Shown here one piece after another: positions 23,596 through 33,520 of a DNA stretch of 64,000 nucleotides; within the stretch, counting starts at the first letter, position 1, and every line of letters begins with the position of its first letter. The translations under genes and the position numbers were made by a program. The stretch comes from Flavobacterium cupriresistens (lineage in GTDB: Bacteria; Bacteroidota; Bacteroidia; Flavobacteriales; Flavobacteriaceae), in the NCBI RefSeq assembly GCF_020911925.1, contig NZ_CP087134.1:5456001-5520000 (forward strand), in the 5' to 3' direction. The notes beneath the pieces were generated by a model, which ran no database searches, had not been told where the DNA came from, and saw nothing but the letters and a program-made list of their open reading frames with translations.

Positions 23596-25800
23596 ATGTC
23601 TGATTTTAAAATCAACAGCTTTTCAGAATACGTACTTAGAACACCCTTATTTCCACTGTCCGCTTATCTCGGACTGCTAAAAGGCTACTCCTCTGAAAAA
23701 GCGGTAGAATTCTATAAAGACCCTGTTATAAAAGAAGCCATTAATCTGGCTTCTCCCGAATTACGACAACAATTAGACAAATGGGCAGCGGAAATGCCAA
23801 CATTATCCCAAGAAAAAAAAACAGGATTAGAGCTTAGTTTTTTAAAGTATGTCGCCAGAATGTCTTCCCGCTGTACCCCTTTCGGATTATTCGCCGGATG
23901 TTCTGTGGGCAGTTTACATACTGCGGCCACTCATATTACATTAAATTCGATCACCGAACATACGCGGTTTACGCAATTTGATATGCAATATTGGGTTGCC
24001 ATGCTTCAGGATACGGCAAAAAGAAAAAAAGTAGCTCCGCATCTGAAGTATTTTCCCAACTCTTCCATTTACGAAATAGGCGATTTTTTTCGATTCATCG
24101 AATATAAGTATGTTGGTACAAAACGAGAACATACAATATCGGCATTACGTAAATCTGATTTGTTGAAACAAATTTTGCTTCAGAGAAAATCAGGACGTAC
24201 GGTAGATGAAATGGTGCTTTTTTTAGCAGCAGATGCATCCGAAAAAAAAGAGGCTCAGGCATTTATTCAGCAATTAATTTCTTTTCAGTTTTTAGTAAGT
24301 GAATTAGATGCGGCTGTAACCGGAACTGATGAATGGAAAAGAGTCTTTTCTATTCTTGATACCATTCCTCTTTTTGGTAAAGAAATACGATTACTTGAAA
24401 ATCTAAAAGAAAAACTTTCTGATCTGGACGCGACTTTAGTTCCTAAAAAAGAGTCTTATGAACAAGTCAAACAGACTATTGAAGCTATCGAAACCCGTTA
24501 TGAAGAAAAATACCTTTTTCAAACGGACTTGAATACGGCAACTCTTAGCAATAATTTGAATAAAAATGTGTCGAGAAAAGTGCTCAAAGCCATTCAATTT
24601 CTAAACGGTATACAGGTTCAGAAAAAATCCGAAAATCTTGAGAATTTTAAAAAAGCTTTTCTTAAAAGATATGAATCTAAAGAAATGCCTCTGGCAACTG
24701 TACTCGATACAGAAATCGGGATTGGTTATCTGCAAAATCAGGAGATGAATGACACACACGAAATACTGGAAAATTTCTCATTTCGTCCTAAACAATCAAA
24801 AGAAAAAAAACAGATTTGGACCGCTTTTGATTATATTCTACAAAAGAAGCTCCACAATTGTCTTTTTAACAACGAGGAAAATATCGTACTAACCGAAAAG
24901 GACTTTCCGGATTTTGATGACCATTTTAAGAATACACCAATTACTTTTTCGGTAATGATTGAGCTTTTTAATGAAGATAAAATTGCTTTAACCTCAGCCG
25001 GAAATATAAGTGCTGCAAAGCTATTGGGGCGTTTTTGCAACGGTAATACTGCTATTCATAACCTCACCAAAGAGATCGTAAAAAAAGAAGAGGAATATCA
25101 TCATGATAAAATACTGGCCGAAATCGTGCATATTCCCGAGTCCAGAACAGGAAATATACTAAAAAGACCTATACTCCGAAAACATGAAATTAGCTACCTC
25201 TGTACGCCCGGTGTTGCAAGAGAAAACAACTTAGATTTAGACGATTTGTATATTGCTGTGAAGTCCCAAAAAATTGTTTTGCGCTCCCGAAAACACAACA
25301 AAGAAGTACTGCCTTATTTATCTAATGCGCATAACTTCTCTAAGAATTCATTACCCTTATATCATTTTTTGGGCGATCTTGGACTGCAGCATAAAAAACC
25401 GGCCTACTCGTTTAGCTGGGGCGTTTTAGAGACTGATTATGATTTTTTTCCAAGAGTAATTTACAATGACATTATACTTTCAAAAGCGAAATGGAGAGTC
25501 CGAAAAGAAGAAATAGTGTCTTTTTATCAAACAGATCAAAAGCTATTGACGGAAGCTTTTTTTAATTGGAGATCGGGCAGAAATATTCCGCGTTTTGCCA
25601 ATTGGGTTCACTCCGACAATACGCTATTGTTTGATTTTGAATCTCCAATAGGTATTGCTTTATTTTTAAATGCTGTGAAACAAAAAGAAGATTTTTTCCT
25701 TGAAGAATTTTTATTCACAGAAAAATCAGTTGTAAAAAATAATACAGGGGATTCTTTTTCTAACCAGATTATACTCTCCTATTTTAAAGAAAAAGTATAA
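23596..25800 (+). CDS. Lantibiotic dehydratase, glutamylation (N-terminal) part of split LanB
   Basis: 734 residues. The start (SEYVLRTPLFPLSAYLGLLKG) and the motif RMSSRCTPFGLFAGCSVG near residues 90-108 are signatures of the LanB N-terminal domain. In full-length LanB of about 1000 residues this domain transfers glutamate from Glu-tRNA to Ser or Thr of the precursor; the elimination step lies in a separate domain, encoded here by the next gene 3 bp downstream. The Thr-rich core of the 48-residue precursor is the obvious substrate. Together the two proteins total 1019 residues, a normal LanB length. No frameshift joins them, so the split looks real. Confidence 0.9.
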   Translation: MSDFKINSFSEYVLRTPLFPLSAYLGLLKGYSSEKAVEFYKDPVIKEAINLASPELRQQLDKWAAEMPTLSQEKKTGLELSFLKYVARMSSRCTPFGLFAGCSVGSLHTAATHITLNSITEHTRFTQFDMQYWVAMLQDTAKRKKVAPHLKYFPNSSIYEIGDFFRFIEYKYVGTKREHTISALRKSDLLKQILLQRKSGRTVDEMVLFLAADASEKKEAQAFIQQLISFQFLVSELDAAVTGTDEWKRVFSILDTIPLFGKEIRLLENLKEKLSDLDATLVPKKESYEQVKQTIEAIETRYEEKYLFQTDLNTATLSNNLNKNVSRKVLKAIQFLNGIQVQKKSENLENFKKAFLKRYESKEMPLATVLDTEIGIGYLQNQEMNDTHEILENFSFRPKQSKEKKQIWTAFDYILQKKLHNCLFNNEENIVLTEKDFPDFDDHFKNTPITFSVMIELFNEDKIALTSAGNISAAKLLGRFCNGNTAIHNLTKEIVKKEEEYHHDKILAEIVHIPESRTGNILKRPILRKHEISYLCTPGVARENNLDLDDLYIAVKSQKIVLRSRKHNKEVLPYLSNAHNFSKNSLPLYHFLGDLGLQHKKPAYSFSWGVLETDYDFFPRVIYNDIILSKAKWRVRKEEIVSFYQTDQKLLTEAFFNWRSGRNIPRFANWVHSDNTLLFDFESPIGIALFLNAVKQKEDFFLEEFLFTEKSVVKNNTGDSFSNQIILSYFKEKV

Positions 25801-25803
25801 AAA

Positions 25804-26661
25804 ATGCAAAGAGATTTTTGTTTAGGCAGCGAATGGTTGTACTATAAGATTTATACCGGAGTAAAAACTTCCGATGCTATTTTATTGGAAAAACTAGAAC
25901 CTGTTATCACCCATTTGCAACACAAAAAAATCATTACAAAATGGTTCTTTATTCGCTACAGAGACCCTGAAGAGCATCTTCGTATTCGTTTTTTAATAGA
26001 AAATCCGACTCATTTATCCGTTGTCATACAAGCCTTCTACTCTGTTTTTAAGGAACTGATACAACAAAATGTGATCTGGACCTTACAAGCAGATACTTAT
26101 AAAAGAGAAATAGAACGATACGGCAAAACAACTATGATTACTTCAGAAAGCCTCTTTTACAGAGACAGTGAAATGATACTGCAGTATATCCAAATTAAAC
26201 CCTTGTTTAAGCAACAGGAACTTCCTTTATTATTCAGTTTTTATGCGATCGATTCGTTTTTAAATTCTTTTCAGTTATCAAATCAGGAAAAATTATCCTT
26301 GATGGATCGCTTGCAAACATCTTTTAAACAGGAATTCGAAAGTGACAAAGAACAAAAAAAAGAGTTGTCAAGAAATTATCAGTCAGTATACCAACAAATG
26401 CATAAAATCTTGTCACTTGAAGCTAAAAACCATTTTGGCGCAATCCGAAAAATTGTGGATGCTAAAACCAAAAAAAGCAACAAACTGGCCTTAGAAATTA
26501 AGGCTAAAATCGAAATTCCTCTCAATCAATTTCTCTCGGCCCATATCCACATGATGCTTAACCGACAATACAATTCTAAGCAAAGAACCTATGAACTGCT
26601 GATTTATGATCATTTGTTCCGGTACTATAAAAATCAAAACTTTGTTATTTCTTCTCTTTGA
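25804..26661 (+). CDS. Thiopeptide-type bacteriocin biosynthesis protein (SpaB_C, elimination part of split LanB)
   Basis: 285 residues, beginning 3 bp after the LanB stop. The opening (GSEWLYYKIYTGVK, then ILLEKLEPVITHL) and the motif KWFFIRYRDPEEHLRIRFL are the hallmarks of the SpaB C-terminal family. This domain eliminates glutamate from the glutamylated Ser/Thr to give dehydroamino acids. It should act in a complex with the 734-residue partner. Separate N- and C-terminal proteins are known from thiopeptide loci and many Bacteroidota loci. A strong terminator begins 64 bp after the stop. Confidence 0.9.
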   Translation: MQRDFCLGSEWLYYKIYTGVKTSDAILLEKLEPVITHLQHKKIITKWFFIRYRDPEEHLRIRFLIENPTHLSVVIQAFYSVFKELIQQNVIWTLQADTYKREIERYGKTTMITSESLFYRDSEMILQYIQIKPLFKQQELPLLFSFYAIDSFLNSFQLSNQEKLSLMDRLQTSFKQEFESDKEQKKELSRNYQSVYQQMHKILSLEAKNHFGAIRKIVDAKTKKSNKLALEIKAKIEIPLNQFLSAHIHMMLNRQYNSKQRTYELLIYDHLFRYYKNQNFVISSL

Positions 26662-26725
26662 GTTTATTACAGAACGCAACAATCAGATGCGTTAGCGATT
26701 CCTAATACAGTTCAAAATTTTTTCT

Positions 26726-26764
26726 AAAGCCCGTTTTACAAATTGTAAGACGGGCTTTCTTTTT
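26726..26764 (+). terminator. Intrinsic terminator after the lanthipeptide-like operon
   Basis: AAAGCCCGTTTTACAA (26726-26741) pairs with TTGTAAGACGGGCTTT (26743-26758, one G-T mismatch), followed by CTTTTT. It separates the RiPP operon from the lectin-domain gene at 27052. In 26765-27051 I see no supported gene or site. Confidence 0.85.
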
Positions 26765-27051
26765 AACAAAAATTCCAGATTAAAAATCACAACAATTCTC
26801 TGGTTACCAAATACTTAAAACAGGTATTTCTACGCTAATTTCTTACAGCTATTGTTTCTAATTTTACTCGTCCAAACTCTATCCTACACGCTCCATTCTT
26901 TTTACACCCCTCTTTTACTTTATCGCAATACCATTTTATCTGCCACACAATCCAGATTACGAAGGAATAATGTGGAGTCCTGAACCCACTTTAAAAAACG
27001 GGGCGAGTACTGAAAAGCCATACGAGTAAGACCAATCAAAAAACTAATATT

Positions 27052-29160
27052 ATGGAAACAAAAGACACAAACGAACAGGATGACATTGCTATAATCAATA
27101 ATTCAGCTGTTGATTTTCAATTCAGAACACCGGCTGCAATACAGGATTTTCAAGGTGATCGTGCAAAACAGATAGCGTTGAATACTTTATGGAGTTCAAA
27201 CCTGAATGATTTTACACAACAAGGTATGTTAAACAATCCCTGGAATGTGACAAATGCACCAAGTACAACCAATTATTACAATCCCATAGAAAACAATCCA
27301 CGAGGTAGAATATTTCCTATGGCATGGTCTGCCTTCCCCGGAAGATTGGCTTTTAATTTTCCAAATGTTCCACAATTTAAATTAAATGAAATTGCAGATA
27401 CAGGTATAATGCCGTCACATATCAAAAACAATCCCTGTGGTATACCAACCGAAACTATTCCCTATTTTCCTTATGGGCCGAGAGGCTGGCAGGATGAATA
27501 TTGTGAATGGGCTGTTACAAGAAACGAACTGAACAAAATTATTCGAATTGACTTTACCTGCGAAAATCCGGAATACTGGAACAGTCTGTGGCTAATTGAC
27601 CACAATAAAGTAGTGGAACTGTATCGATCAACACTGGGCAAACCCGAAATTACCCTTGCCGACTTAAGCTTAAGAGGTGCTGCAAATCCTATTACAGGCG
27701 GCCCGGTTTACAATCCGTTAAATAAATGGAACGTTGGTACTACATCTACCAGATCATCAGGTGGTGCCATGCATTTAACCAGTACCCCAAATACGTTACA
27801 GACCGAAATCGGATTGGCTACTGCCGCAACGGTACAACGCAATAATCCGGCTACAGGTGACACCAGGTGGCCACCAAGATCCTACAACGATTTATTATGT
27901 TTCGCACAATATGGACAAAAAAACCGTAACAGCGATCCTGCCATTGGCGGCAATGTAAATAATGTTGTTACTGGCCTACTTAGCAACAACATACCACAAG
28001 TAGCAACCATTACGGATCCTCCGGGATTGTACATTCAAATGCCTAACTTTGGAAATTATGAAACTCCCGATCACGATGAAGCCTCTAAATTTTGGAAAAT
28101 TACGCGAGGATACAGAGATCTAACAGATCAATACGGCAATCGTTTACCGGGTAATTTTATACTTCACGCTGTATTTGAAATTACCGAGGCGGATCGAAAA
28201 AATTATACAATTAGTGATATAACCATAGGTAAGGAACCTATTTTATGGGGATCACAGGTGGCGGCTACTTTTCAAGTACAAATTGTTGCCAGCTCTTTTG
28301 ACAGTCCTGTGGCTCCCAGAGGCTATAATGCCGTAGGTACACCGGACGAGGCCAATACTTTTGCCCAGCCCTTACAACTTTTTCATCAGGACTACTTTTT
28401 GGCTATGTATGAATATAAAGTTCCTAATCCTGTTAATAATCCTATTCCGTTATTAAGTAACAGTACGTTTATTCCGCCAGCCATTTCTAACTCGGCAAAC
28501 CGGGTACCCATGGTATTGATCTGTGATTCCTGTACTGCAAGACCCGGTAATCGTTCCACTTTTCCAAGAATAACTTTTACTGATGCTAACATTACAGCAG
28601 AGGTTACTTCTGTCAGCGTCAACATCGACTATGCCGTGCCTGGAAACAGTATGCCCGGCAGTTATACGGCTTTATTCGTTACTGTAAACGTAGGCGCAAA
28701 TGCTGCGTCAGGATCACACGGTATTTTTGTTACCAATGTCGGTCAAAATCAAAGTAAGGCAATGCTCGCAATGCTTACAGTCACCCCCAGAAGAGTAGAA
28801 GCCAATGTGAAATGGCAAAATATGGGAGTAACAGTGATTCCGGGAACTCCGGTAAAAATTGCGTACCACAGCGGACTCTGGACATCAAATCCGGATGATA
28901 ATAACGGGCAATTGTACGACGCTTCAGGAACTCCAAACTTTAGAGCCGCTCAAGACGGTTATACCCTGCCGGGACAAAATGATGGTTCTTTAATAGGACG
29001 AGTAGGCAGTACCCTATTTCCTGTTGGTATGGGAACTACTGTTCCTGATAATCTTCAGGGAGAATTGGAATTGTGCATTAATGATGATCTAAACGGCACT
29101 TACGGAGCCGGTTTTGTTGATAATATTGGCAGTATAGCGGTTAAAATTACTATTGGCTAA
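27052..29160 (+). CDS. Large protein with C-terminal LecA-like lectin domain, function unknown
   Basis: 702 residues with no signal peptide. The first 570 residues are of unknown family, though motifs such as WQDEYCEWAVTRN, IRIDFTCENPEYWNSLW and GGAMHLTSTPNTLQTEIGLA look strongly conserved. Residues 580-702 have the pattern of the PA-I/LecA galactophilic lectin: SGLWTSNP, SLIGRVGSTLFPVG and a closing ELCINDD...DNIGSIAVKI with the Asn/Asp cluster that binds calcium and sugar in LecA. The next gene (96 bp on) encodes a secreted protein with one haem motif, so an oxidoreductase with sugar targeting is conceivable. Only the lectin domain is a confident call. Confidence 0.7.
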   Translation: METKDTNEQDDIAIINNSAVDFQFRTPAAIQDFQGDRAKQIALNTLWSSNLNDFTQQGMLNNPWNVTNAPSTTNYYNPIENNPRGRIFPMAWSAFPGRLAFNFPNVPQFKLNEIADTGIMPSHIKNNPCGIPTETIPYFPYGPRGWQDEYCEWAVTRNELNKIIRIDFTCENPEYWNSLWLIDHNKVVELYRSTLGKPEITLADLSLRGAANPITGGPVYNPLNKWNVGTTSTRSSGGAMHLTSTPNTLQTEIGLATAATVQRNNPATGDTRWPPRSYNDLLCFAQYGQKNRNSDPAIGGNVNNVVTGLLSNNIPQVATITDPPGLYIQMPNFGNYETPDHDEASKFWKITRGYRDLTDQYGNRLPGNFILHAVFEITEADRKNYTISDITIGKEPILWGSQVAATFQVQIVASSFDSPVAPRGYNAVGTPDEANTFAQPLQLFHQDYFLAMYEYKVPNPVNNPIPLLSNSTFIPPAISNSANRVPMVLICDSCTARPGNRSTFPRITFTDANITAEVTSVSVNIDYAVPGNSMPGSYTALFVTVNVGANAASGSHGIFVTNVGQNQSKAMLAMLTVTPRRVEANVKWQNMGVTVIPGTPVKIAYHSGLWTSNPDDNNGQLYDASGTPNFRAAQDGYTLPGQNDGSLIGRVGSTLFPVGMGTTVPDNLQGELELCINDDLNGTYGAGFVDNIGSIAVKITIG

Positions 29161-29256
29161 TACACTAATTTACGGTTATTAGGGAAAACTATTAAGCAGG
29201 AATCCAATTCGAATCTTGCTGTTTTCCCTTTTATTTTCTTTTAAACCCTGGAAACA

Positions 29257-30798
29257 ATGAATATAAAAACGATACTTTCTAAAAAGATATTATGGCTGGG
29301 AGTGGTAATAATCCCACTTGCCGCTATTAGTACAAAAGCAGAACTTGGAAACTCCGACTCCTCTTATACCGCTATTATTCCAACCAAGACCAATACCTGC
29401 AATTGTTATGCTACCGACTCAACAAGCTATATTCTCCCTATAACCTTTCATAATATAGTACCCGGCGATTTATTCACTTTTAATCATCAGATCTTAGCCG
29501 ATTGCTTTGCATGGCAGCAATTTATTTCTTTGAACTGGCCTACAAATCCGTCTTCTGATTTTGGTACACCACATGATTATTCTTTTGTGCAATGGGAAAC
29601 TTATATGCACAGAGAAGTAATGTTTAAAGACGACGGTTCAAGACCACCTGCATGGGGAACTATGGTATCTGACGAATACAGCCGCATGTTCAAAACACAA
29701 AAACTTCTTTTCAATAAAACAGATACAAAACTGTTGACATTTGTCAATAAAATTGAAGAAAACGGTGCCGCAATCACTTTCACCCCCGATCAGGCATCAC
29801 CTGTTGGAAAGCCAAGCTGGCTGGGAGCACAAAACTTCACTAATTTGTGGTATGAAATTATGCTAAACAAAGACTACTATGACTTTATTGTAGAGAAAGG
29901 ATTTTACAATGCCAAAGTACAACATGACACTATAAAACGGAATCTACCCATTAATTTTCCGCAAGGGGAATACAACGGAATCGTTGGTGCCATCGAATTA
30001 AAAGCAGCATGGATGGAAGTAGTGAAGCCGGAATTATCGAAATGGAAAAGATATAAATTATCTAAAGCCATTGTATTAGATCCGATTACAAGAAGGCTAA
30101 GAAGGACAGTTGTGGCACTCGTGGGATTGCACATACTGCATAAAACACAAAATCAGCCTACATGGGTATGGGCTACGTTTGAGCACATAGACAATGTCCC
30201 TGACAGGGACAATTTAAATACCGCATCTGCTCCTCCAGACGGCTACAATTTTTACAATCCCAAATGTAAAGACCGCGAGGTCAAAATTCGTACTCCAAAT
30301 GGAGATTCACTCGTAATTGTACCCTGTATTCCTAATACCCCTCCTCTTTATTATCTGAATCAGGCAGGTCCGGTACCCATACAAACCGTTCGCGTAAACA
30401 GTATTGATAAAAATAATGCCGCCCCTATTAATGCTCTGATGCAACGAAAAATCAAGAAATTTTATCCCAATTCGGTTTGGCAATATTATGAGTTAATTGA
30501 TGTAATATGGTCGCAGAGTATTCAGCCTGATCCTACTGTTCCAATTCGGGTACCAAGAAATATAAATAGATCAACAATGCTTAGTGGTGCAGGTACGGTA
30601 ATAGCCAATTCAACAATGGAAACCTACGTACAATCCACCAAGACGTGCTTCGACTGTCATATTTTCAGTACAATTGCTCCTTACTCAAGAGATACTATAA
30701 ACAACTCTAAATTTGGAGATTTTAGCTTTGCGCTGACTTTTGCTAAATATCCTGCAGCAAAAAGTGATTACCTGAAAAAAATGAAGAAAAAAAAGTAA
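29257..30798 (+). CDS. Secreted protein with C-terminal CxxCH haem motif
   Basis: 513 residues with a signal peptide (KKILWLGVVIIPLAAISTKAE). Near the C-terminus CFDCHIF (Cys464, Cys467, His468) is a c-type haem attachment site, the only CxxCH in the chain. The body (DCFAWQQFISLNWP, HILHKTQNQPTWVWATFEHID) recalls large cytochrome c family proteins of unclear role. It lies 96 bp after the lectin-domain gene and is probably co-transcribed. The haem would be attached in the periplasm and might accept electrons from the partner. Function beyond haem binding is not established. Confidence 0.75.
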   Translation: MNIKTILSKKILWLGVVIIPLAAISTKAELGNSDSSYTAIIPTKTNTCNCYATDSTSYILPITFHNIVPGDLFTFNHQILADCFAWQQFISLNWPTNPSSDFGTPHDYSFVQWETYMHREVMFKDDGSRPPAWGTMVSDEYSRMFKTQKLLFNKTDTKLLTFVNKIEENGAAITFTPDQASPVGKPSWLGAQNFTNLWYEIMLNKDYYDFIVEKGFYNAKVQHDTIKRNLPINFPQGEYNGIVGAIELKAAWMEVVKPELSKWKRYKLSKAIVLDPITRRLRRTVVALVGLHILHKTQNQPTWVWATFEHIDNVPDRDNLNTASAPPDGYNFYNPKCKDREVKIRTPNGDSLVIVPCIPNTPPLYYLNQAGPVPIQTVRVNSIDKNNAAPINALMQRKIKKFYPNSVWQYYELIDVIWSQSIQPDPTVPIRVPRNINRSTMLSGAGTVIANSTMETYVQSTKTCFDCHIFSTIAPYSRDTINNSKFGDFSFALTFAKYPAAKSDYLKKMKKKK

Positions 30799-31279
30799 TC
30801 AGACTGCCATTCAAAGCTGTTTTAAATTTGTCAAATGTCTTTACCAAACAAAATAACAATAAAGCGTTGCATGCAATTGATTTTAACATGGGAGAAGTAC
30901 AGATTTAGAAGTAACAATTAAAAAAAGGTTTTTTAAAAAACACACACATATAATACGCATAATCAAATAGTTAAATCTAATTTTTTTTTCAATAATTAAG
31001 AAAGTAATTGACTCTTTTTAATGCAATCTTCATTTTAAAGATATAATTTTACTATACCTCTTTTAAGCTAATACCAAAGAATGTTATTTGACACGTATAC
31101 ATAACATTAAATGCACAAAAAAAACAGACAGCAAATTACGAATTACCTGATTTTCATTTTTTTTTCAATAAAGCCAGTAACGAATAAAAAACAAGCGCCT
31201 GCAACACATAAACAGGCAAATTATTTATAAGTACATATTCCAGAATTTAAGTCATTAACAAAAACTAAATTTTAAAATT
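30799..31279. other. Intergenic region, no gene seen
   Basis: AT-rich with runs of A and T. No frame, clear promoter match or strong inverted repeat is evident by eye. The A-rich stretch at its right end precedes the PepSY-like gene. Confidence 0.5.
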
Positions 31280-31867
31280 ATGAAAAAAATAATTGTATTG
31301 TTAGTTGCCATAATGGTACATGTTTCGGTTTCACAAGCTCAGACAGCAGAAGAAACACAAATAAAGAGTGAACTAAAAGCAGTAGATAAAAACGATCCAA
31401 ATGCGAAAAAAGAAAAACAGGATCTAAGAAAAGAACTTCGCAAATTAGAAGGACAGGATGTAAGTAGTACTACCAGAGATCAGTTTAAATCCGATTTTGG
31501 AAATACTACCGCTGCAAAATGGAAACGCTCCGATTATTATGATGAAGCCAGCTTCACAAAAGACGGAGCCGCTAGTACTGCTTTTTACGACGCAAACTCA
31601 AAACTGGTAGGAACCATGACCGCTAAAAACATTACAGATTTACCGGCAAAAGCATTAAAAATAATAAACGATAAATACAAAGAGTATACTAAAAAGCAAG
31701 TGTCTTTTTATAATGATAATGAAAGTAATGACTCTAATCTATTGTGGTATGATAAGAAATTTGCAGATACTGATAACTACTTTGTTGAGGTTTCTAAAGA
31801 CGGAAAAAATTCGGTGCTTCAAATAACGGCAAAAGGAGAAGTAAGCTTTTTTTCAGATATGAAATAG
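31280..31867 (+). CDS. Secreted PepSY-like / BLIP-like protein
   Basis: 195 residues with a signal peptide (KKIIVLLVAIMVHVSVSQAQ). After a charged helical linker (residues 25-55, EIKSELKAVDKNDP-like) comes a PepSY-like domain: QFKSDFGNTTAAKWKRSDYY, then a strand pair (ASFTKDGAASTAFYDANSKLVGT) and the helix LPAKALKIINDKYKEY. Such small periplasmic proteins are common in Flavobacterium, often annotated as beta-lactamase-inhibitor-like PepSY proteins with unknown role. It is flanked by long intergenic regions and appears monocistronic. Confidence 0.75.
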   Translation: MKKIIVLLVAIMVHVSVSQAQTAEETQIKSELKAVDKNDPNAKKEKQDLRKELRKLEGQDVSSTTRDQFKSDFGNTTAAKWKRSDYYDEASFTKDGAASTAFYDANSKLVGTMTAKNITDLPAKALKIINDKYKEYTKKQVSFYNDNESNDSNLLWYDKKFADTDNYFVEVSKDGKNSVLQITAKGEVSFFSDMK

Positions 31868-32146
31868 TGTGAAATTTTCAATAGCAATACTAAATAATTC
31901 AAGTTGCCAATTCTCTTATCTCCAAAATGAAACAAGTTATTAGGATTGTCAAAAAAAGTCTCACGCAGATTTTTTAGCGGATTGAAATATAAAAAATCCG
32001 CTGAATCTCCAAAATCTGCGTGAAAAAAATATCTTAACTTAATCACATTGAACTAAAGCTGGAGTCCATTCAAATAGTAACAGGTTAAAAAAGAATAATT
32101 AACCCGCAACTTGAATTAAATATAAAATGACTTACAAAAAGCAGCA

Positions 32147-32184
32147 AAAGAAAGACGTCTTGAGAGTCGTCTTTCTTTTTTTCA
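32147..32184. terminator. Terminator between convergent PepSY-like and xylA genes
   Basis: AAAGAAAGACG (32147-32157) pairs with CGTCTTTCTTT (32168-32178), followed by TTTTTC. Its T-run serves the rightward PepSY-like gene, and the A-rich left arm could also work for xylA from the other side. The rest of 31868-32146 has no gene, though CACGCAGATTTT and AAAATCTGCGTG (about 31962 and 32012) form another inverted repeat. Confidence 0.7.
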
Positions 32185-32194
32185 AAACGTCAGA

Positions 32195-33520
32195 TTATAT
32201 ATAGCGATTAATAATATTCTCAAAAAGTTCTTGTTTTCCGCTTTGCAATTCGATTGGATCATTTTCTTTCGCAATGTGATATAAATCGGTAAAATTTAAT
32301 TTGCCTTCTTCAAACTCTTTTCCCTTCCCCGAATCAAAAGAATTGTACCGTTGCTTTCTTAAACTATCATATGGGGATGAAGTTATAATTTTATCTGCAG
32401 TCAATAAAGCTCTTGCGAAAGTATCCACACCTCCAATATGAGCTAAGAAAATATCTTCCATATCGGTGGAATTCCTTCTTATTTTAGCATCAAAATTCAC
32501 TCCGCCACCCTGAAGACCACCTGCTTTTAGAAAAACCAACATCGCTTCTGTAACCTCTTGTATATTATTTGGAAATTGAGCGGTATCCCAGCCGTTTTGG
32601 TAATCACCTCTGTTGGCATCAATACTTCCTAACATTCCGGATTGAGCCGCCACTTCAAGTTCATGTTGAAACGTATGCTGCGCCAGTGTGGCATGGTTGA
32701 CCTCAATATTTATTTTGAAATCTTTCTCCAAACCATATTGACGTAAAAAACCAATTGTAGTAGCACAATCAAAATCATATTGGTGTTTCAAAGGCTCCAT
32801 AGGCTTAGGTTCCAGCAAAAAATTTCCTTTAAAACCTTGCGCTCTTGCATAATCCCGTGCTTGAATCAGAAATTGTCCCATATGATCCAATTCGCGTTTC
32901 ATATCGGTGTTCAGTAAAGACATATAGCCTTCTCTTCCACCCCAAAAAGCATAATTTTCCCCACCTAAAGCAATAGTAGCATCTATAGCTAATTTTACCT
33001 GTGCGGCAGCTCTGGCCACTATCTTAAAATCAGGATTGGTTGCGGCTCCATTCATATAACGGGCATTCGAAAAACAATTTGCTGTCCCCCAAAGCACCTT
33101 AATTTCCGATCCTGCTTTTTTTTCGTTCAAGTACGAAGTCATCGTTGCCAACCGCACTTCAGATTGTCCCAGATTTTCTCCCTCCTGAACCAGGTCAAAG
33201 TCATGAAAACAAAAATAATCAAACCCCATTTTACTTATAAATTCAAATGCCGCATCGGCTCTGATTTTTGCCGCTCTGATCGGCTCTCTTGCTTCATTCC
33301 ACGCAAAATGATGAGTGCCTTGTCCAAATAAGTCCGACCCGTTTCCGCCAAAGCTATGCCAATACGAAATCGCGAATTTAAAATGTTCCCGCATCGTTTT
33401 CCCCGCAACAATTTGCTCCGGATTGTAATATCTGAAAGCTAGCGGATTATCAGAATCCTTTCCTTCATACTTAATCTGGCCAATTCCTTTGTAATGTTCT
33501 TTGTCCCCTAAAACTATCAT
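32195..33520 (-). CDS. xylA: Xylose isomerase
   Basis: 441 residues from the ATG at 33520 (MIVLGDKEHYKGIGQIKYEG), the usual start of Bacteroidota XylA; an upstream TTG/ATG extension to 33565 is longer than the family. It converts D-xylose to D-xylulose (and glucose to fructose) in the cytoplasm, with two divalent metal ions. Recognisable family motifs are FCFHDFDLVQEG (catalytic His), KVLWGTANCFSNARYMNGA, YAFWGGREGYMSLLN, FLLEPKPMEPLKHQYDFD (metal Glu and catalytic Lys) and GSIDANRGDYQNGWDTAQFP. No xylulokinase or xylose transporter adjoins it, so it is an orphan here. Confidence 0.95.
   Translation of the reverse strand: MIVLGDKEHYKGIGQIKYEGKDSDNPLAFRYYNPEQIVAGKTMREHFKFAISYWHSFGGNGSDLFGQGTHHFAWNEAREPIRAAKIRADAAFEFISKMGFDYFCFHDFDLVQEGENLGQSEVRLATMTSYLNEKKAGSEIKVLWGTANCFSNARYMNGAATNPDFKIVARAAAQVKLAIDATIALGGENYAFWGGREGYMSLLNTDMKRELDHMGQFLIQARDYARAQGFKGNFLLEPKPMEPLKHQYDFDCATTIGFLRQYGLEKDFKINIEVNHATLAQHTFQHELEVAAQSGMLGSIDANRGDYQNGWDTAQFPNNIQEVTEAMLVFLKAGGLQGGGVNFDAKIRRNSTDMEDIFLAHIGGVDTFARALLTADKIITSSPYDSLRKQRYNSFDSGKGKEFEEGKLNFTDLYHIAKENDPIELQSGKQELFENIINRYI

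Noticed and set aside
26866..27028. Open stretch ending ...MWSPEPTLKNGASTEKPYE before the lectin-domain gene
   Set aside because: Only a 19-residue part has a start codon, and no leader, family motif or ribosome-site cue supports it.
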